A stretch of 64,000 nt of DNA. Source: Caldicellulosiruptor bescii DSM 6725. Its GTDB lineage: Bacteria > Bacillota > Thermoanaerobacteria > Caldicellulosiruptorales > Caldicellulosiruptoraceae. Position 1 is the first letter of the stretch; every line of letters begins with the position of its first letter. Under the pieces are notes generated by a model. The model made no database searches. It saw nothing but the letters and a program-made list of their open reading frames with translations, and had not been told where the DNA came from. The position numbers and the translations under genes are program-made. The stretch lies in assembly GCF_000022325.1 (NCBI RefSeq), contig NC_012034.1, positions 1,010,501 through 1,074,500 on the forward strand, read 5' to 3'. Below, one piece after another: positions 1 through 8,186 of this stretch.

Positions 1-1257
1 TAACTAAGTATTGTAAACATCACCTCTTTCTTGATATATTTGACCAAGGCTAGAGCATTGCAAAGATCAGAGGAATTAATCGTCTTGCGGTGAGGACGAG
101 GGCACGTTTATGCTGATGACAGGTCCACCTCTGAAAACTTCTTGTTGTAGAAGGCTTTGTAACGTACTGTGTGCTACAGTACACAGTTAGCAGCTTCAAC
201 AAGATAGTATTCTGAGAATATTGGTTACAACACTTAGCTAATGAAACATCTTGGGCATTGAAGTTGCCTGATTGGTACTAAGTCCAAATCAAGCCAGAAT
301 ACTTTGCCAAAGCAGCTACATTTTTGAAACGCTTGATATCACCGATTTCAGTACAGATAGCAGCTGCAAGAACATCTCCTATGCCAGGGATGGTAGTCAG
401 GGTTTGAGAGAAAGCTTTAAGTAGTTTAGAGATTTCTTTGTCGAGTTTTTTGAGTTGTTCTTGCATAAATCTGATGTTTTCAAGAGTCATAGACAAAGCT
501 AAGTCATTTGCCTCAGCCAACAGAGGATGTAATCTGTATGAACGCTTGAGCCTCGGTTTTAAGTATTTCAGCGATTTTATTGACATCTGAGAGTCTATTG
601 TTGCCGTTATCGGATATGAACTTAATTAAATCTTTCTTGTGGCATGGAGGCAATGTCGTCAGGTGTAAAGTTTTCGATGATAGCACAAGAAGCTTTACCG
701 AAGATATCTGAAAATGGACAGTCTTGAGAATAAGTAGAGAATTTAAGGTATATGAGATTGAGGGCTCTGTTTTTTTCACGTGTCAAATTGTGAACAAGAT
801 GATAGCGCATTCTGGTAAGGCGTTGTAGCGCAGCATATTTAAAATCAGGCAAAGGTGTTGGGTTGAGTTTGCTGAACCTGACACTATTGAAGCGATGATA
901 ATTGCATCGATGCTATCTGTTTTAGGCAAGAAAGTATAGATTTTTTTAAAGCCTTTGACTATGCTTGGGTTGAGAACATAAAAAGTTGGTTTATATGGCA
1001 GCAGTTCAGATGAAGAAGCAAGATACAAGTGCAGATGCCAAGCGTAATGTGAAGTTGCTTCCATGCCAAATTTAACGTAGGATAGATTGTACTGGCTGAA
1101 GTAATCAATAACTCCTTCTGATTAATTCATTAGCACCTTCTTGATGGTTAGGCAAGGAAAAAGATTTTTTAATCAAGTGATTACCGGCATCATCGACGAA
1201 GAAGATAGAATTTGACTGACTACTGATATCAATGCCCACTATTAAAGTATTTGGCAA
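1..1257 (-). pseudogene. IS110-family transposase, multiply frameshifted
   Basis: The reading starts at a TTG (1257) behind an AAAGGAGG site 8 nt upstream and opens with an RNase-H-like DEDD motif (VGIDIS). It continues through GMEATSHYAWHL (~1050) and LVHNLTREKNRALNLIYL (~770) to the C-terminal Transposase_20 helix-hairpin-helix TTIPGIGDVLAAAICTEIGD (~340), then SGNFNAQDVSLAK (~260). Each block lies in a different frame: breaks fall near 1103, 865, 640, 560 and 270. The gene cannot make an active enzyme. The order of blocks and the DEDD/Transposase_20 pairing are typical of IS110. The remaining C-terminus probably continues past the left edge of the window. Confidence 0.85.
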
Positions 1258-1317
1258 TTTGAAGACCTCCTTTTTGCAAGTAGTGGTAAGAAAAAGTATT
1301 AAGCCCTTTATCCCTGG

Positions 1318-1457
1318 GGATTACATGACAATAGCAGCCTCGCCGATATTAGAGCTACTTGAGCAGTTTATGCTGTAGCACACATCTGACATGCTCAAAT
1401 CAGATGTGGTAAACTGCTAGTGCTTAAGCCTTCGAGTAAACATTACTCATGTAATCC
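1318..1457 (-). ncRNA. Possible IS110 bridge RNA (nested stem structure)
   Basis: This is the non-coding DNA just upstream of the IS110 transposase start. It contains three nested perfect inverted repeats: 1318-1328 with 1447-1457 (11 bp), 1362-1370 with 1410-1418 (9 bp) and 1381-1389 with 1400-1408 (9 bp, 10-nt loop). IS110 elements are known to encode a structured bridge RNA in the non-coding end next to the transposase start. Position and fold fit that role; assignment is inference. From 1458 to the next gene I see only the palindrome at 1684-1717. Confidence 0.4.
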
Positions 1458-1683
1458 TTTGGGGCTGAAGTCTTTCTCAAGCTGTGGCGTGCAGATATCA
1501 AAGCACGTCCAGCAGGAGGTGTTCAAAAATATCCAAATAAACTAAATCAGGCTTAAACTTTTTCTGATTTTAGTTTACCAAAGATAAAGGGCAAATTTAA
1601 ACTGTAGCAGTCAATTTTAATATTCAATTTTTGAGAAGTGAGTATTTTAAGAAAGGTGCATTATCAAAATGAATTTCCAGTAA

Positions 1684-1717
1684 TCAATTGGTACTAATAA
1701 TTTAATGTACCAATTGA
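1684..1717. promoter_or_regulatory. Inverted repeat upstream of ABC-2 permease
   Basis: Perfect 11-bp arms, TCAATTGGTAC (1684-1694) and GTACCAATTGA (1707-1717), separated by 12 AT-rich bases, about 32 bp before the permease reading frame. The layout suits a repressor site; no regulator is adjacent. It could also be the mark of a lost element. Confidence 0.3.
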
Positions 1718-1748
1718 GATATGAATTTTTAAGTGATTTGATAATTAT

Positions 1749-2547
1749 ATGTTACGAGTGGTAGGTGGTATAGTGATAAGCTTCAAAACATTAGAATCTG
1801 AGATAAAAAAGCTGTTTAAATCTAAACTTATTCTTTTAATATATTTTTTCTACGTAATACTAATGATTATGATATATAGAAACACAAATAGAGACATAAC
1901 TTCAAATAGTATTTTTTCTCCTTATGCATCAGGTTTGTTGTTATATTGTAATTTAATTGGCGGTATAGCGATAACAATTATTTCTGCTCTAATATGTGAT
2001 AGAGAATACCAAGCAAATTTACTCTTTATTTATTCTACAATTCTGAAAAGAAAATACTTTTTTTTTACTTAAGCAATTTACAATATTTTGGTGTTCTTTA
2101 CTTTTCAGTTTGATTTCTATACTTTTGGGTGTGGTTTTTGATGAAGTTATAATTGCTATTACTTTACCATGGTACAAACTAATTATACAATTAATTAGTG
2201 TTGTTTTTTGTTTATATTTGGTGGGAAATTTATCATATACGTTGCATCTGTTAACTAAGAATTTTGTTTATTCTTTAAGTTTACCCTTATTTCTGATATT
2301 TTTTGAACCAGCAATTCATAAATTTTCTATCAAAGCTTTTTATATAAAGTTTTTGGTTATATTTAATATATACGGTTTCTTAAATGGATTTTTTAAAAAT
2401 TTAAAATATGGAAGCATAATAATAGTTCCTGAGAATCAAGCATATAATTCGCTGTTAGGATCATTTTTTATACTTTTGAGTTATTTAATCTTTATGTTTA
2501 CTGTTCAATTTTTATTTATCAAAAGTGAAAAGTTTTCATCTAAATGA
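1749..2547 (+). pseudogene. ABC-2 type permease-like membrane protein, frameshifted in a T9 run
   Basis: Two frames together read as one ~265-residue polytopic membrane protein. The first part (to 2072) holds a cytoplasmic start, ISFKTLESEIKKLFKSK, and two membrane helices; the second (to 2547) holds further helices. They join without loss if the T run at 2058-2066 is eight rather than nine bases, giving KYFFLLKQFTIFWCS. The pattern resembles ABC-2 permease subunits that lack their own ATPase, like the intact 41049-41660 gene. No ATPase gene lies nearby. The break may be a real mutation, a slippage-prone switch or a sequencing error. Confidence 0.6.
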
Positions 2548-2646
2548 AGAAAATAATTAAATATTTTCAAAATTAATTTTCGTTATTGAAGTATTTCTGT
2601 TAATAGTTTTTGCTAAGTATTATGTTTATATCTTTCAATAGCAGAG

Positions 2647-3003
2647 ATGATTTTCAAAGGAATATTCAAGTACGAAGCACTCAACTGGGCAGTGCCATTT
2701 TTCACCTTTGTTGTGTTATTAGCTCTGGGTATAGACTACAGTGTATTTTTACTGATAAGGTTTTACGAATATAGAAATTTAGAACTTTCAGAAGCACTTA
2801 AGTTTACCTCAGCAAACATTGGTCATGTTGTAACATCAGCGGTGATAATTTTAGCTGGCACATTTGCGGCAATGCTGCCATCTGGGATTTTGACATTAAT
2901 GCAGGTTTCCATCTGTGTTGTGATAGGCCTTGTTCTGCTTGCATTTTTCCTGCTTCCATTTTTGTACAATACTTTGATGAGAATAAAAAGGGATATAATA
3001 TAA
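2647..3003 (+). pseudogene. C-terminal fragment of an MMPL/RND-type exporter
   Basis: The 118 residues match the end of MMPL-family transporters: the GIDYSVFLLIRFYEY motif, a TSANIGHVVTSAVIILAG helix and a final helix ending FLYNTLMRIKRD. The N-terminal ~600 residues typical of the family are absent, and no in-frame continuation is visible upstream. It is therefore a remnant. A diverged copy of its last 30 codons lies at 9366-9456, which marks the left edge of a duplicated block. Confidence 0.75.
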
Positions 3004-3260
3004 AAGGAACTTCGAAAAAATTTGAAAGCTGCTTCCAAGAGAAGGGGGGCAGCTTTTTGTTTGTGAAAAAACAAGAGAAAATTTAAGAAATTTAGAGATA
3101 TTAAAAGAAAGAGAGAGCTGATAGCTGAAAATTGCTTAAAATTAACTAAAAAAAAAAAAAAAAACGAGTTTGACAGGATGAAAATTAATAAAGTAAAATT
3201 GAGGTGAAAATGCCAAGGAGAAAATTAGTAAATATAGCAATCTGCAAGATTACAGGAGCA
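3003..3260 (+). repeat. Terminator-promoter-leader cassette, copy A
   Basis: First of five related copies. It holds a Rho-independent terminator (AAAGCTGC 3025-3032 with GCAGCTTT 3049-3056, then T5), a conserved AT-rich spacer, a run of 17 A (3148-3164), a promoter (TTGACA 3170-3175, 18-bp spacer, TAAAAT 3194-3199) and an ATG at 3210 that opens a short frame, MPRRKLVNIAIC. The cassette ends transcription of the MMPL remnant and starts that of the metzincin operon. Confidence 0.75.
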
Positions 3261-3380
3261 TTAACTTCTTTAAGAGCCCTAAAGAGGAGGTGGTATGTGA
3301 ATATGTTGTAGAAAATATAAATTTAGTATCATTAGCAAATATTAGTAAAACAAAGTATACTGACAGGAGGGGAAAAGCAA

Positions 3381-4151
3381 ATGATTGCTGAGAATTTAAA
3401 AAAGTTATACAATAAGATTGTGATATCAATTGCCTTAATTATTTTAATCGTAGTTTCTTCTTTGTTAACTATTGCCTATTCTCACGAATTGTATTATATA
3501 ATCGGTCAGAAATATTCTGTTCGGTGGTACTGGAAAATTACAGAAGGAGGAGTTACTAAGCTTTATATTAAAACTAATAGCGATTATTTGAAATCACCAT
3601 TTGTTGAGGTATACAACAATGCACTAAACAACTGGAACAATGCTTGGAGCTTAAATTCATCATCTAGCTTTGCAAGATCTTTGAACCTAAAAATACACAC
3701 ATACTCACATGTGAAGTTTGAAAATACTTCATTCAATTCAGCTAAACTGTTCTTTGCGACACCGACAAAAGAATGGTGGAACGCTACCGTTGGAAATAAT
3801 GGGGATATGGCGGGACTTGCTTTCATAACAAATACAGATGGGATTCAAATTACAGAAAGTAATGTTATAGGAATTAACAACAGAAACATTGGTGCTGGTT
3901 CTATTTTCGTAAGTCCATATATAACTGCAAGTAGAAGCGAATTTGAGAGAACGTATATCCTAATGCATGAAATGGGACATATTATAGGACTTGGTCATAT
4001 AAGCTATGATGACTTGTTAAATCCTTACCCACCTAATACAGTACCAGGTAGAAGTGTTATGACTTATGATTACTTAGCGCAATTTCCAACTCTACATGAC
4101 ATATATGATGTGGAAATAATGTATGGCTTTTCTTGTCGAAATTGGAAGTAA
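3381..4151 (+). CDS. Secreted or membrane-tethered metzincin-like zinc metalloprotease
   Basis: A 256-residue protein with an N-terminal hydrophobic helix (residues ~13-34, signal peptide or anchor) and the extended zinc motif HEMGHIIGLGH beginning at His196. The Met-turn follows in GRSVMTYDYL. HExxHxxGxxH plus a downstream Met defines metzincins; length and layout are closest to matrixin-like M10 proteases. No propeptide cysteine switch is evident. The ATG at 3381 has a strong AGGAGGGG site. The next gene begins 21 nt after the stop, so the two are co-transcribed. Near-identical and diverged homologues lie at 9827-11373 and 59719-60444. Confidence 0.8.
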   Translation: MIAENLKKLYNKIVISIALIILIVVSSLLTIAYSHELYYIIGQKYSVRWYWKITEGGVTKLYIKTNSDYLKSPFVEVYNNALNNWNNAWSLNSSSSFARSLNLKIHTYSHVKFENTSFNSAKLFFATPTKEWWNATVGNNGDMAGLAFITNTDGIQITESNVIGINNRNIGAGSIFVSPYITASRSEFERTYILMHEMGHIIGLGHISYDDLLNPYPPNTVPGRSVMTYDYLAQFPTLHDIYDVEIMYGFSCRNWK

Positions 4152-4172
4152 AAAATGAAGGGGGCAAATCGA

Positions 4173-4934
4173 ATGAAAAAGAAAACTAAAATTATAGCTT
4201 TGATGTTTAGTTTGACAATGATTGTAGGTATATCTATCATCTTTGTTCATTACGTTAAAAATGCTATTAAAATGAAATCCTATGAAAAACCTTTCTTCAC
4301 AGGTGCAGTAACAAGAATTGGCTTAGCAATACCACTAACATTTGAATATGGAGTTCAAAAGGCAAAAGTAATAGTTGTTGGGAAAGTTATTAATAAATAT
4401 GAAAAACTTGAAGATATAGAAGCAAAACCAGGAACACCAGAGCATGCTGTATTATCAAAAATAATGAATAAAGATTCCTCTTTAAATTATCCTGTAATTA
4501 TTCAAATACCGAGATTTTATGTTACAATTGAAGTTGAAAAGTTTCTTAAAGGAAAAGCCGATAAACGACTAATCCTTGAATTTACTAAGCTTTGTGACAA
4601 CAATGAAAATCTCTTCAAAATGAACCCAGGAGAAAGATTTGTCTTTATGTTAGAGGAGTCAGATAAACCTGGTATATGGTGGCATAGAGCTGATAAAAGA
4701 TTTATTTTCAAGGTTAACGATGACAACACGGTATATCCAGCTTGCTGGTGGTATGATGAAAAAAGTAGGAAAAGATTTTTGAATATTACTATAGAACAGT
4801 TAGCAGAAGAAATTAAAGAAGCAGAAAAGGTGAAGAATCCACCCATGTATGAGAAATTGTCGCCAAGCGCATCGCAAACGATGTATGAGGAATTAATAAG
4901 AAAACAAAAAATGGACAATAACACAAGTAACTAA
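4173..4934 (+). CDS. Membrane-anchored partner protein of the metzincin (unknown family)
   Basis: About 253 residues: one N-terminal membrane helix (~5-28), then an extracytoplasmic domain with VIVVGKVINKYEKLEDIEAKPGT, YVTIEVEKFLKGKADK, MNPGERFVFMLEE and ACWWYDEKSRKR. The V-GKV...Y-V-VEKFLKG...GE-FVF layout resembles small secreted beta-rich domains, but I do not recognise a named family. ATG 4173 is preferred over 4155 because AAGGGGG sits 8 nt before it. It follows the metzincin gene in all three copies in the window, so a substrate, inhibitor or chaperone role is plausible but unproven. Confidence 0.7.
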   Translation: MKKKTKIIALMFSLTMIVGISIIFVHYVKNAIKMKSYEKPFFTGAVTRIGLAIPLTFEYGVQKAKVIVVGKVINKYEKLEDIEAKPGTPEHAVLSKIMNKDSSLNYPVIIQIPRFYVTIEVEKFLKGKADKRLILEFTKLCDNNENLFKMNPGERFVFMLEESDKPGIWWHRADKRFIFKVNDDNTVYPACWWYDEKSRKRFLNITIEQLAEEIKEAEKVKNPPMYEKLSPSASQTMYEELIRKQKMDNNTSN

Positions 4935-5014
4935 AGAGTTAATAAAATTTTGAAGTTAAGTTAAAAGTGAAGGGTACTGGTGAGGATAAAAAGGAATATA
5001 GTCTAAAAAAAGCA

Positions 5015-5330
5015 TCTTTGAGAGAATATAAAAGCTACCTCCATGAAAGGGGTAGCTTTTTATTTACATAAAAATATGAGAAAATTTAAGGAATTTAGAG
5101 ATATTTGAAGGAAGAGAGAGCTGATAGCTAAAAATTGCATAAAATCAGCCTAAAAAAAGAAAAAACAAGTTTGACCAAGTAAAATTACTAATGTAGAATT
5201 GAAATAGAAATGCCAAGGAGAATATTAATAAATATAGCAATTTGCATATTGCCTTTCGCAAATGAGATAGTTTATATGCAAATAGGATGGTATACCAGGG
5301 AATATAAAAAAGAAAATATTAAAACATGCT
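5015..5330 (+). repeat. Terminator-promoter-leader cassette, copy B
   Basis: Terminator AAAAGCTACC (5030-5039) with GGTAGCTTTT (5051-5060); promoter TTGACC 5171-5176, 17-bp spacer, TAGAAT 5194-5199; ATG at 5210 opening a 54-codon frame (to 5374) that begins MPRRILINIAICILPFANEI. The frame starts only ~5 nt after the predicted transcription start and has no ribosome-binding site, so translation is doubtful. The cassette lies directly upstream of the RiPP cluster. Confidence 0.7.
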
Positions 5331-5375
5331 TATATATAATTATTGAGGTTCAATTTTATCTTACAAAAGAATGAT

Positions 5376-5429
5376 TTGACACTTGATCATCTAAACTATT
5401 ACATAAAACGCTCATAATGAGCGTTTTAT
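5376..5429 (+). promoter_or_regulatory. RiPP cluster promoter with 27-bp palindromic operator
   Basis: A consensus TTGACA lies at 5376-5381, with a weak -10 about 15-17 bp downstream (TATTAC/TTACAT, 5397-5404). Overlapping and following the -10 is a near-perfect palindrome, 5403-5429: arms ATAAAACGCTCAT and ATGAGCGTTTTAT around one central A. Its place at the expected transcription start suits repressor control. Related sites occur at 34212-34230 and 45771-45789. Confidence 0.6.
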
Positions 5430-5473
5430 AACATTACAAAATATTCTAACAAGAGAGGAGGTGCTATTTAACG

Positions 5474-5548
5474 ATGAAAAATTACTCTAAACCTGTTGTT
5501 AAAAGGGTAGTTAGAGGTTTAGTAGTAATGGGCGGTCACAAAGTTTAA
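5474..5548 (+). CDS. Candidate RiPP precursor peptide (24 aa)
   Basis: A 24-codon frame with a strong AGAGGAGGTG site ~10 nt upstream. The peptide starts MKNYSKPVVKRVV and ends RGLVVMGGHKV. It is basic, valine-rich and has no Cys, Trp, Ser/Thr-rich or double-Gly/Cys core, so it does not look like a sactipeptide or ranthipeptide substrate. It is followed at once by a hairpin, an exporter, a PqqD-like recognition protein and two radical SAM/SPASM enzymes, the standard context of a ribosomal peptide precursor. Modified residues and leader cleavage site are unknown. Confidence 0.7.
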   Translation: MKNYSKPVVKRVVRGLVVMGGHKV

Positions 5549-5553
5549 ATCAT

Positions 5554-5586
5554 TAGTGGCAAGTCACTAAAAGTGACTTGCCACTA
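5554..5586 (+). terminator. 15-bp perfect hairpin after the precursor gene
   Basis: TAGTGGCAAGTCACT (5554-5568), loop AAA, then the exact complement (5572-5586). It starts 5 nt after the precursor stop. No U-tract follows, so it is more likely a partial terminator, RNA-stabilising 3' end or processing site that raises precursor mRNA over the downstream enzyme genes. A GTG inside it (5573) is in frame with the MFS gene but is not a plausible start. Confidence 0.6.
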
Positions 5587-5611
5587 CTATCAAGAAACGC
5601 GAGGGGATTTT

Positions 5612-6784
5612 ATGTTAGCTTATTATGTAACAATTTTTTTAAAAGGCACTGCAAAAGGGTTATTTTTTCCTATTTGGATATTGCATATATCAAACAACAA
5701 AATTTCTTTGTTTTTTATTGGCATATTAGGTACAATTTTGGAAACAGTTAGGTTTATCACAGAAATTCCTCTTGGGGCATTTGCAGATAAATATGGTAGA
5801 AAAGTTTCATTATTTTTATCAGCTTTTTTATATTTTATGGCTTTTTTCTTATTTTCATTGGGAAATACAATTTATATGTTTGTATTTTCAGTATTAATAA
5901 TGGGATTAGCTGATTCTTTCGAATCTGGAGCATTAGAGGCATGGTTAGCTGATCATTTGATTCTGAAAGGGAAAGTCGATAAACTTGAAAATGAGTTGAG
6001 AAAAATGTACATTATTTTGATTGCTGGAAGTATTATTGGAGCAATTTTTATAACCCATTTGTACAAAATGAATACTATTATGCCATTTTTAGTGTCAGCA
6101 GTATTATATTTAATTGCTACCTTAATAACATGTATTTTTGTACCTGAATCGTTGCCAGTATCTCGTAGTTCGAATATCAATAAGTCAATAATAAATAAAA
6201 TAAAATTATCTGTTTCTTATGTGATGTCAAGTAAAACTCTATTGTTATTGTCATTAGCAATGTTTTTATTTGCAATAGGATTTGATGGTATAGAAAGATT
6301 TTATCAGACATATTTAAAATATAGAAAATTCAACGTTTTTTGGATAAGCAATATATATATAATTAGTGCTATTTTTGGTCTTGCGTTTATGTTTTTACAA
6401 AACATGTTGATTAACAATAAAAAAAATGATTTATTAATAATTGGCAATCTAAAAATTTCAATGTTTATAATACTAACTGTTGCTATCTTTATAAACTTAA
6501 ATATTATCTCATACTTATGTTTAGTGTCCTTTTTTGTATTAGAAGTTATTCTTAGACCTTATCTTCAAAGCTATCTAAATAAATTTATTGATTCTGAAAT
6601 AAGGGCTACTACATTATCTTTTTTTCAATTTGCAGAAGCGTGCGGCGAAATTTTAGCAGGTATAGGAATTGGTTACTTTATAAAGGTTTTAGGCATTTCA
6701 TATGGTTTGTTTGTAAGTGCCGTATTTATTTTAATTTCGGGTTTAGCAGTTTTTGTTTTGTTATTTTTTGAAAGGATATATTGA
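5612..6784 (+). CDS. MFS transporter, probable RiPP exporter
   Basis: 390 residues with about 12 membrane helices. The MFS loop motif GAFADKYGRK lies at residues ~53-62, between helices 2 and 3. ATG 5612 has GAGGGG 7 nt upstream. The gene lies between the precursor and the maturation genes, so export of, or self-protection against, the mature peptide is the most likely job. No ABC exporter or C39 peptidase lies in the cluster, so leader removal would have to be done by another enzyme. The second half is very Ile/Lys/Asn-rich, as in the rest of the cluster. Confidence 0.75.
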   Translation: MLAYYVTIFLKGTAKGLFFPIWILHISNNKISLFFIGILGTILETVRFITEIPLGAFADKYGRKVSLFLSAFLYFMAFFLFSLGNTIYMFVFSVLIMGLADSFESGALEAWLADHLILKGKVDKLENELRKMYIILIAGSIIGAIFITHLYKMNTIMPFLVSAVLYLIATLITCIFVPESLPVSRSSNINKSIINKIKLSVSYVMSSKTLLLLSLAMFLFAIGFDGIERFYQTYLKYRKFNVFWISNIYIISAIFGLAFMFLQNMLINNKKNDLLIIGNLKISMFIILTVAIFINLNIISYLCLVSFFVLEVILRPYLQSYLNKFIDSEIRATTLSFFQFAEACGEILAGIGIGYFIKVLGISYGLFVSAVFILISGLAVFVLLFFERIY

Positions 6785-6812
6785 AATATTGATTAAAATG
6801 GGGGGTGTTTAG

Positions 6813-7076
6813 ATGCCTAAATATAAACAAGTAAAAGTGGATTATAGAATATTTAAAAATGGATATTTATTTAGTAATGGAATTGCTTTAAACAAGACAG
6901 CTTTTGAAATATGGGAATGTTGTAGAGAACCTGTAGATGAGAATATAATTGTAAAAAAGTTCTTTGAAAAATATATGCCTCAATCTGATGAAGATAAAAA
7001 AATGATTATTGAAGATATAAAAAATTGCCTGAATTTATTGATAGAAGGGAATCTTATCGAAAGGATTGGTAAATGA
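6813..7076 (+). CDS. PqqD-family RiPP recognition element protein
   Basis: An 87-residue stand-alone protein with the PqqD-like fold pattern: VDYRIFKNGYLFSNGIALNKTAFEIWECC (three strands and first helix), then helices IIVKKFFEKY and IIEDIKNCLNLLIEGNLIERI. Such proteins bind the precursor leader and present it to a radical SAM enzyme. A GGGGGGTG site precedes the ATG, and the stop TGA abuts the ATG of the first radical SAM gene, so the two are translationally coupled. Confidence 0.85.
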   Translation: MPKYKQVKVDYRIFKNGYLFSNGIALNKTAFEIWECCREPVDENIIVKKFFEKYMPQSDEDKKMIIEDIKNCLNLLIEGNLIERIGK

Positions 7077-8183
7077 ATGGAATTAGTGGATACTTCTATT
7101 AGAATTAGGAAGATATTAGGTGATATACCAATACTTGCTGCTTCAATAAGAGTAACAAAAAGATGTAATGCATTTTGCAAACATTGCTATGGTAACTCAG
7201 GTGAACCATTTAATAATGAGTTAACTACTCGAGAAATTAAGAAGCTAATAGACGTTTATAGTGATGAATTTGGAGTAAAGAAAATCTTTTTTACAGGCGG
7301 TGAGCCATTTGCAAGAGGAGATATAGTAGAGATATTACAATATGCGTACTATAAAAATATGGAAATATTAATAAGTACTAATGGTTCTCTACTCACAAAA
7401 GATATACTAAAAGAAATACAAAATATAAACTTTTCTATGTTTCAAATTAGTATTGATGGACCTAAGGAAATTCATAATAAAATTAGAGGTGATGGGTTTT
7501 TCGAAAAAGCAATAAATGCTTTAAAATTATTAAAAGAGTTGAATTTTAAAAATGTGACAATAGCTACTTGTCTTATGAAAGAAAATTATGATCAAATTAA
7601 TAAAATAATTGATATTGTAGTTGAATATGAAGTTGATATATATTCTTTAGTTTTACTTTTAGTAGCTGGTAGAGCTAATAGTGAATTAGATGTAACTTCG
7701 CAAGAATTAAAATTAGCAATTAATGATTTGTTTAGTGCTTATAGAAAATATAAAGGAAAATTCAAGTTAGCAGAAAATAGTATTATTCCGCCAGCTTTAG
7801 TACCTGCCGATTTACGAGAAGAAGGTCTGCATAAGCAATTTGAGGTATGTTGTGCATTTCCTAATATCATAGGTATTGAAGCAAATGGTGATGTTGCTCC
7901 ATGTGATGGTTTTTTTACTTTTCCTGAGTATATTGCAGGAAACATAAGAGAATCTTCTGTCTTGGATATATGGGAAAGGTCTAATGTATTTTCAAAGTTG
8001 TCCGAACTAAATAGATTAGATATTAAAGGTGTTTGTAGTAAATGTATATTTCTAAGTACATGTGCAGGTAGTTGTCGTGCCTCAGCGTATGCGTATTATA
8101 AAGATATACATGCACCATTTCCAACGTGCCAAAAACTATATGAAGAGGGTCTTTTCCCGCCAGATTGTATAGTAGGAGAGTGA
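7077..8183 (+). CDS. Radical SAM/SPASM peptide maturase 1
   Basis: 368 residues. The radical SAM CxxxCxxC motif is CNAFCKHC (residues ~29-36), followed by FFTGGEPF and the ISIDGPKEIHNKIRG segment of the TIM barrel. The C-terminal SPASM domain shows Cys in VCCAFPNIIGIEANGDVAPC and GVCSKCIFLSTCAGSCRASA, enough for two auxiliary Fe-S clusters. This layout is shared by PqqE, AlbA-type and epimerase-type RiPP maturases; the reaction cannot be told from sequence. It follows the PqqD-like gene directly and is a paralogue of the next gene. Confidence 0.9.
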   Translation: MELVDTSIRIRKILGDIPILAASIRVTKRCNAFCKHCYGNSGEPFNNELTTREIKKLIDVYSDEFGVKKIFFTGGEPFARGDIVEILQYAYYKNMEILISTNGSLLTKDILKEIQNINFSMFQISIDGPKEIHNKIRGDGFFEKAINALKLLKELNFKNVTIATCLMKENYDQINKIIDIVVEYEVDIYSLVLLLVAGRANSELDVTSQELKLAINDLFSAYRKYKGKFKLAENSIIPPALVPADLREEGLHKQFEVCCAFPNIIGIEANGDVAPCDGFFTFPEYIAGNIRESSVLDIWERSNVFSKLSELNRLDIKGVCSKCIFLSTCAGSCRASAYAYYKDIHAPFPTCQKLYEEGLFPPDCIVGE

Positions 8184-8186
8184 ATT

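Noticed and set aside
513-1064. Separate small genes in the IS110 region
   Set aside because: Each frame carries a consecutive piece of one transposase, so they are parts of a frameshifted gene.
5573-5611. Upstream GTG start for the MFS transporter
   Set aside because: It lies inside the post-precursor hairpin and has no ribosome-binding site; ATG 5612 has GAGGGG.
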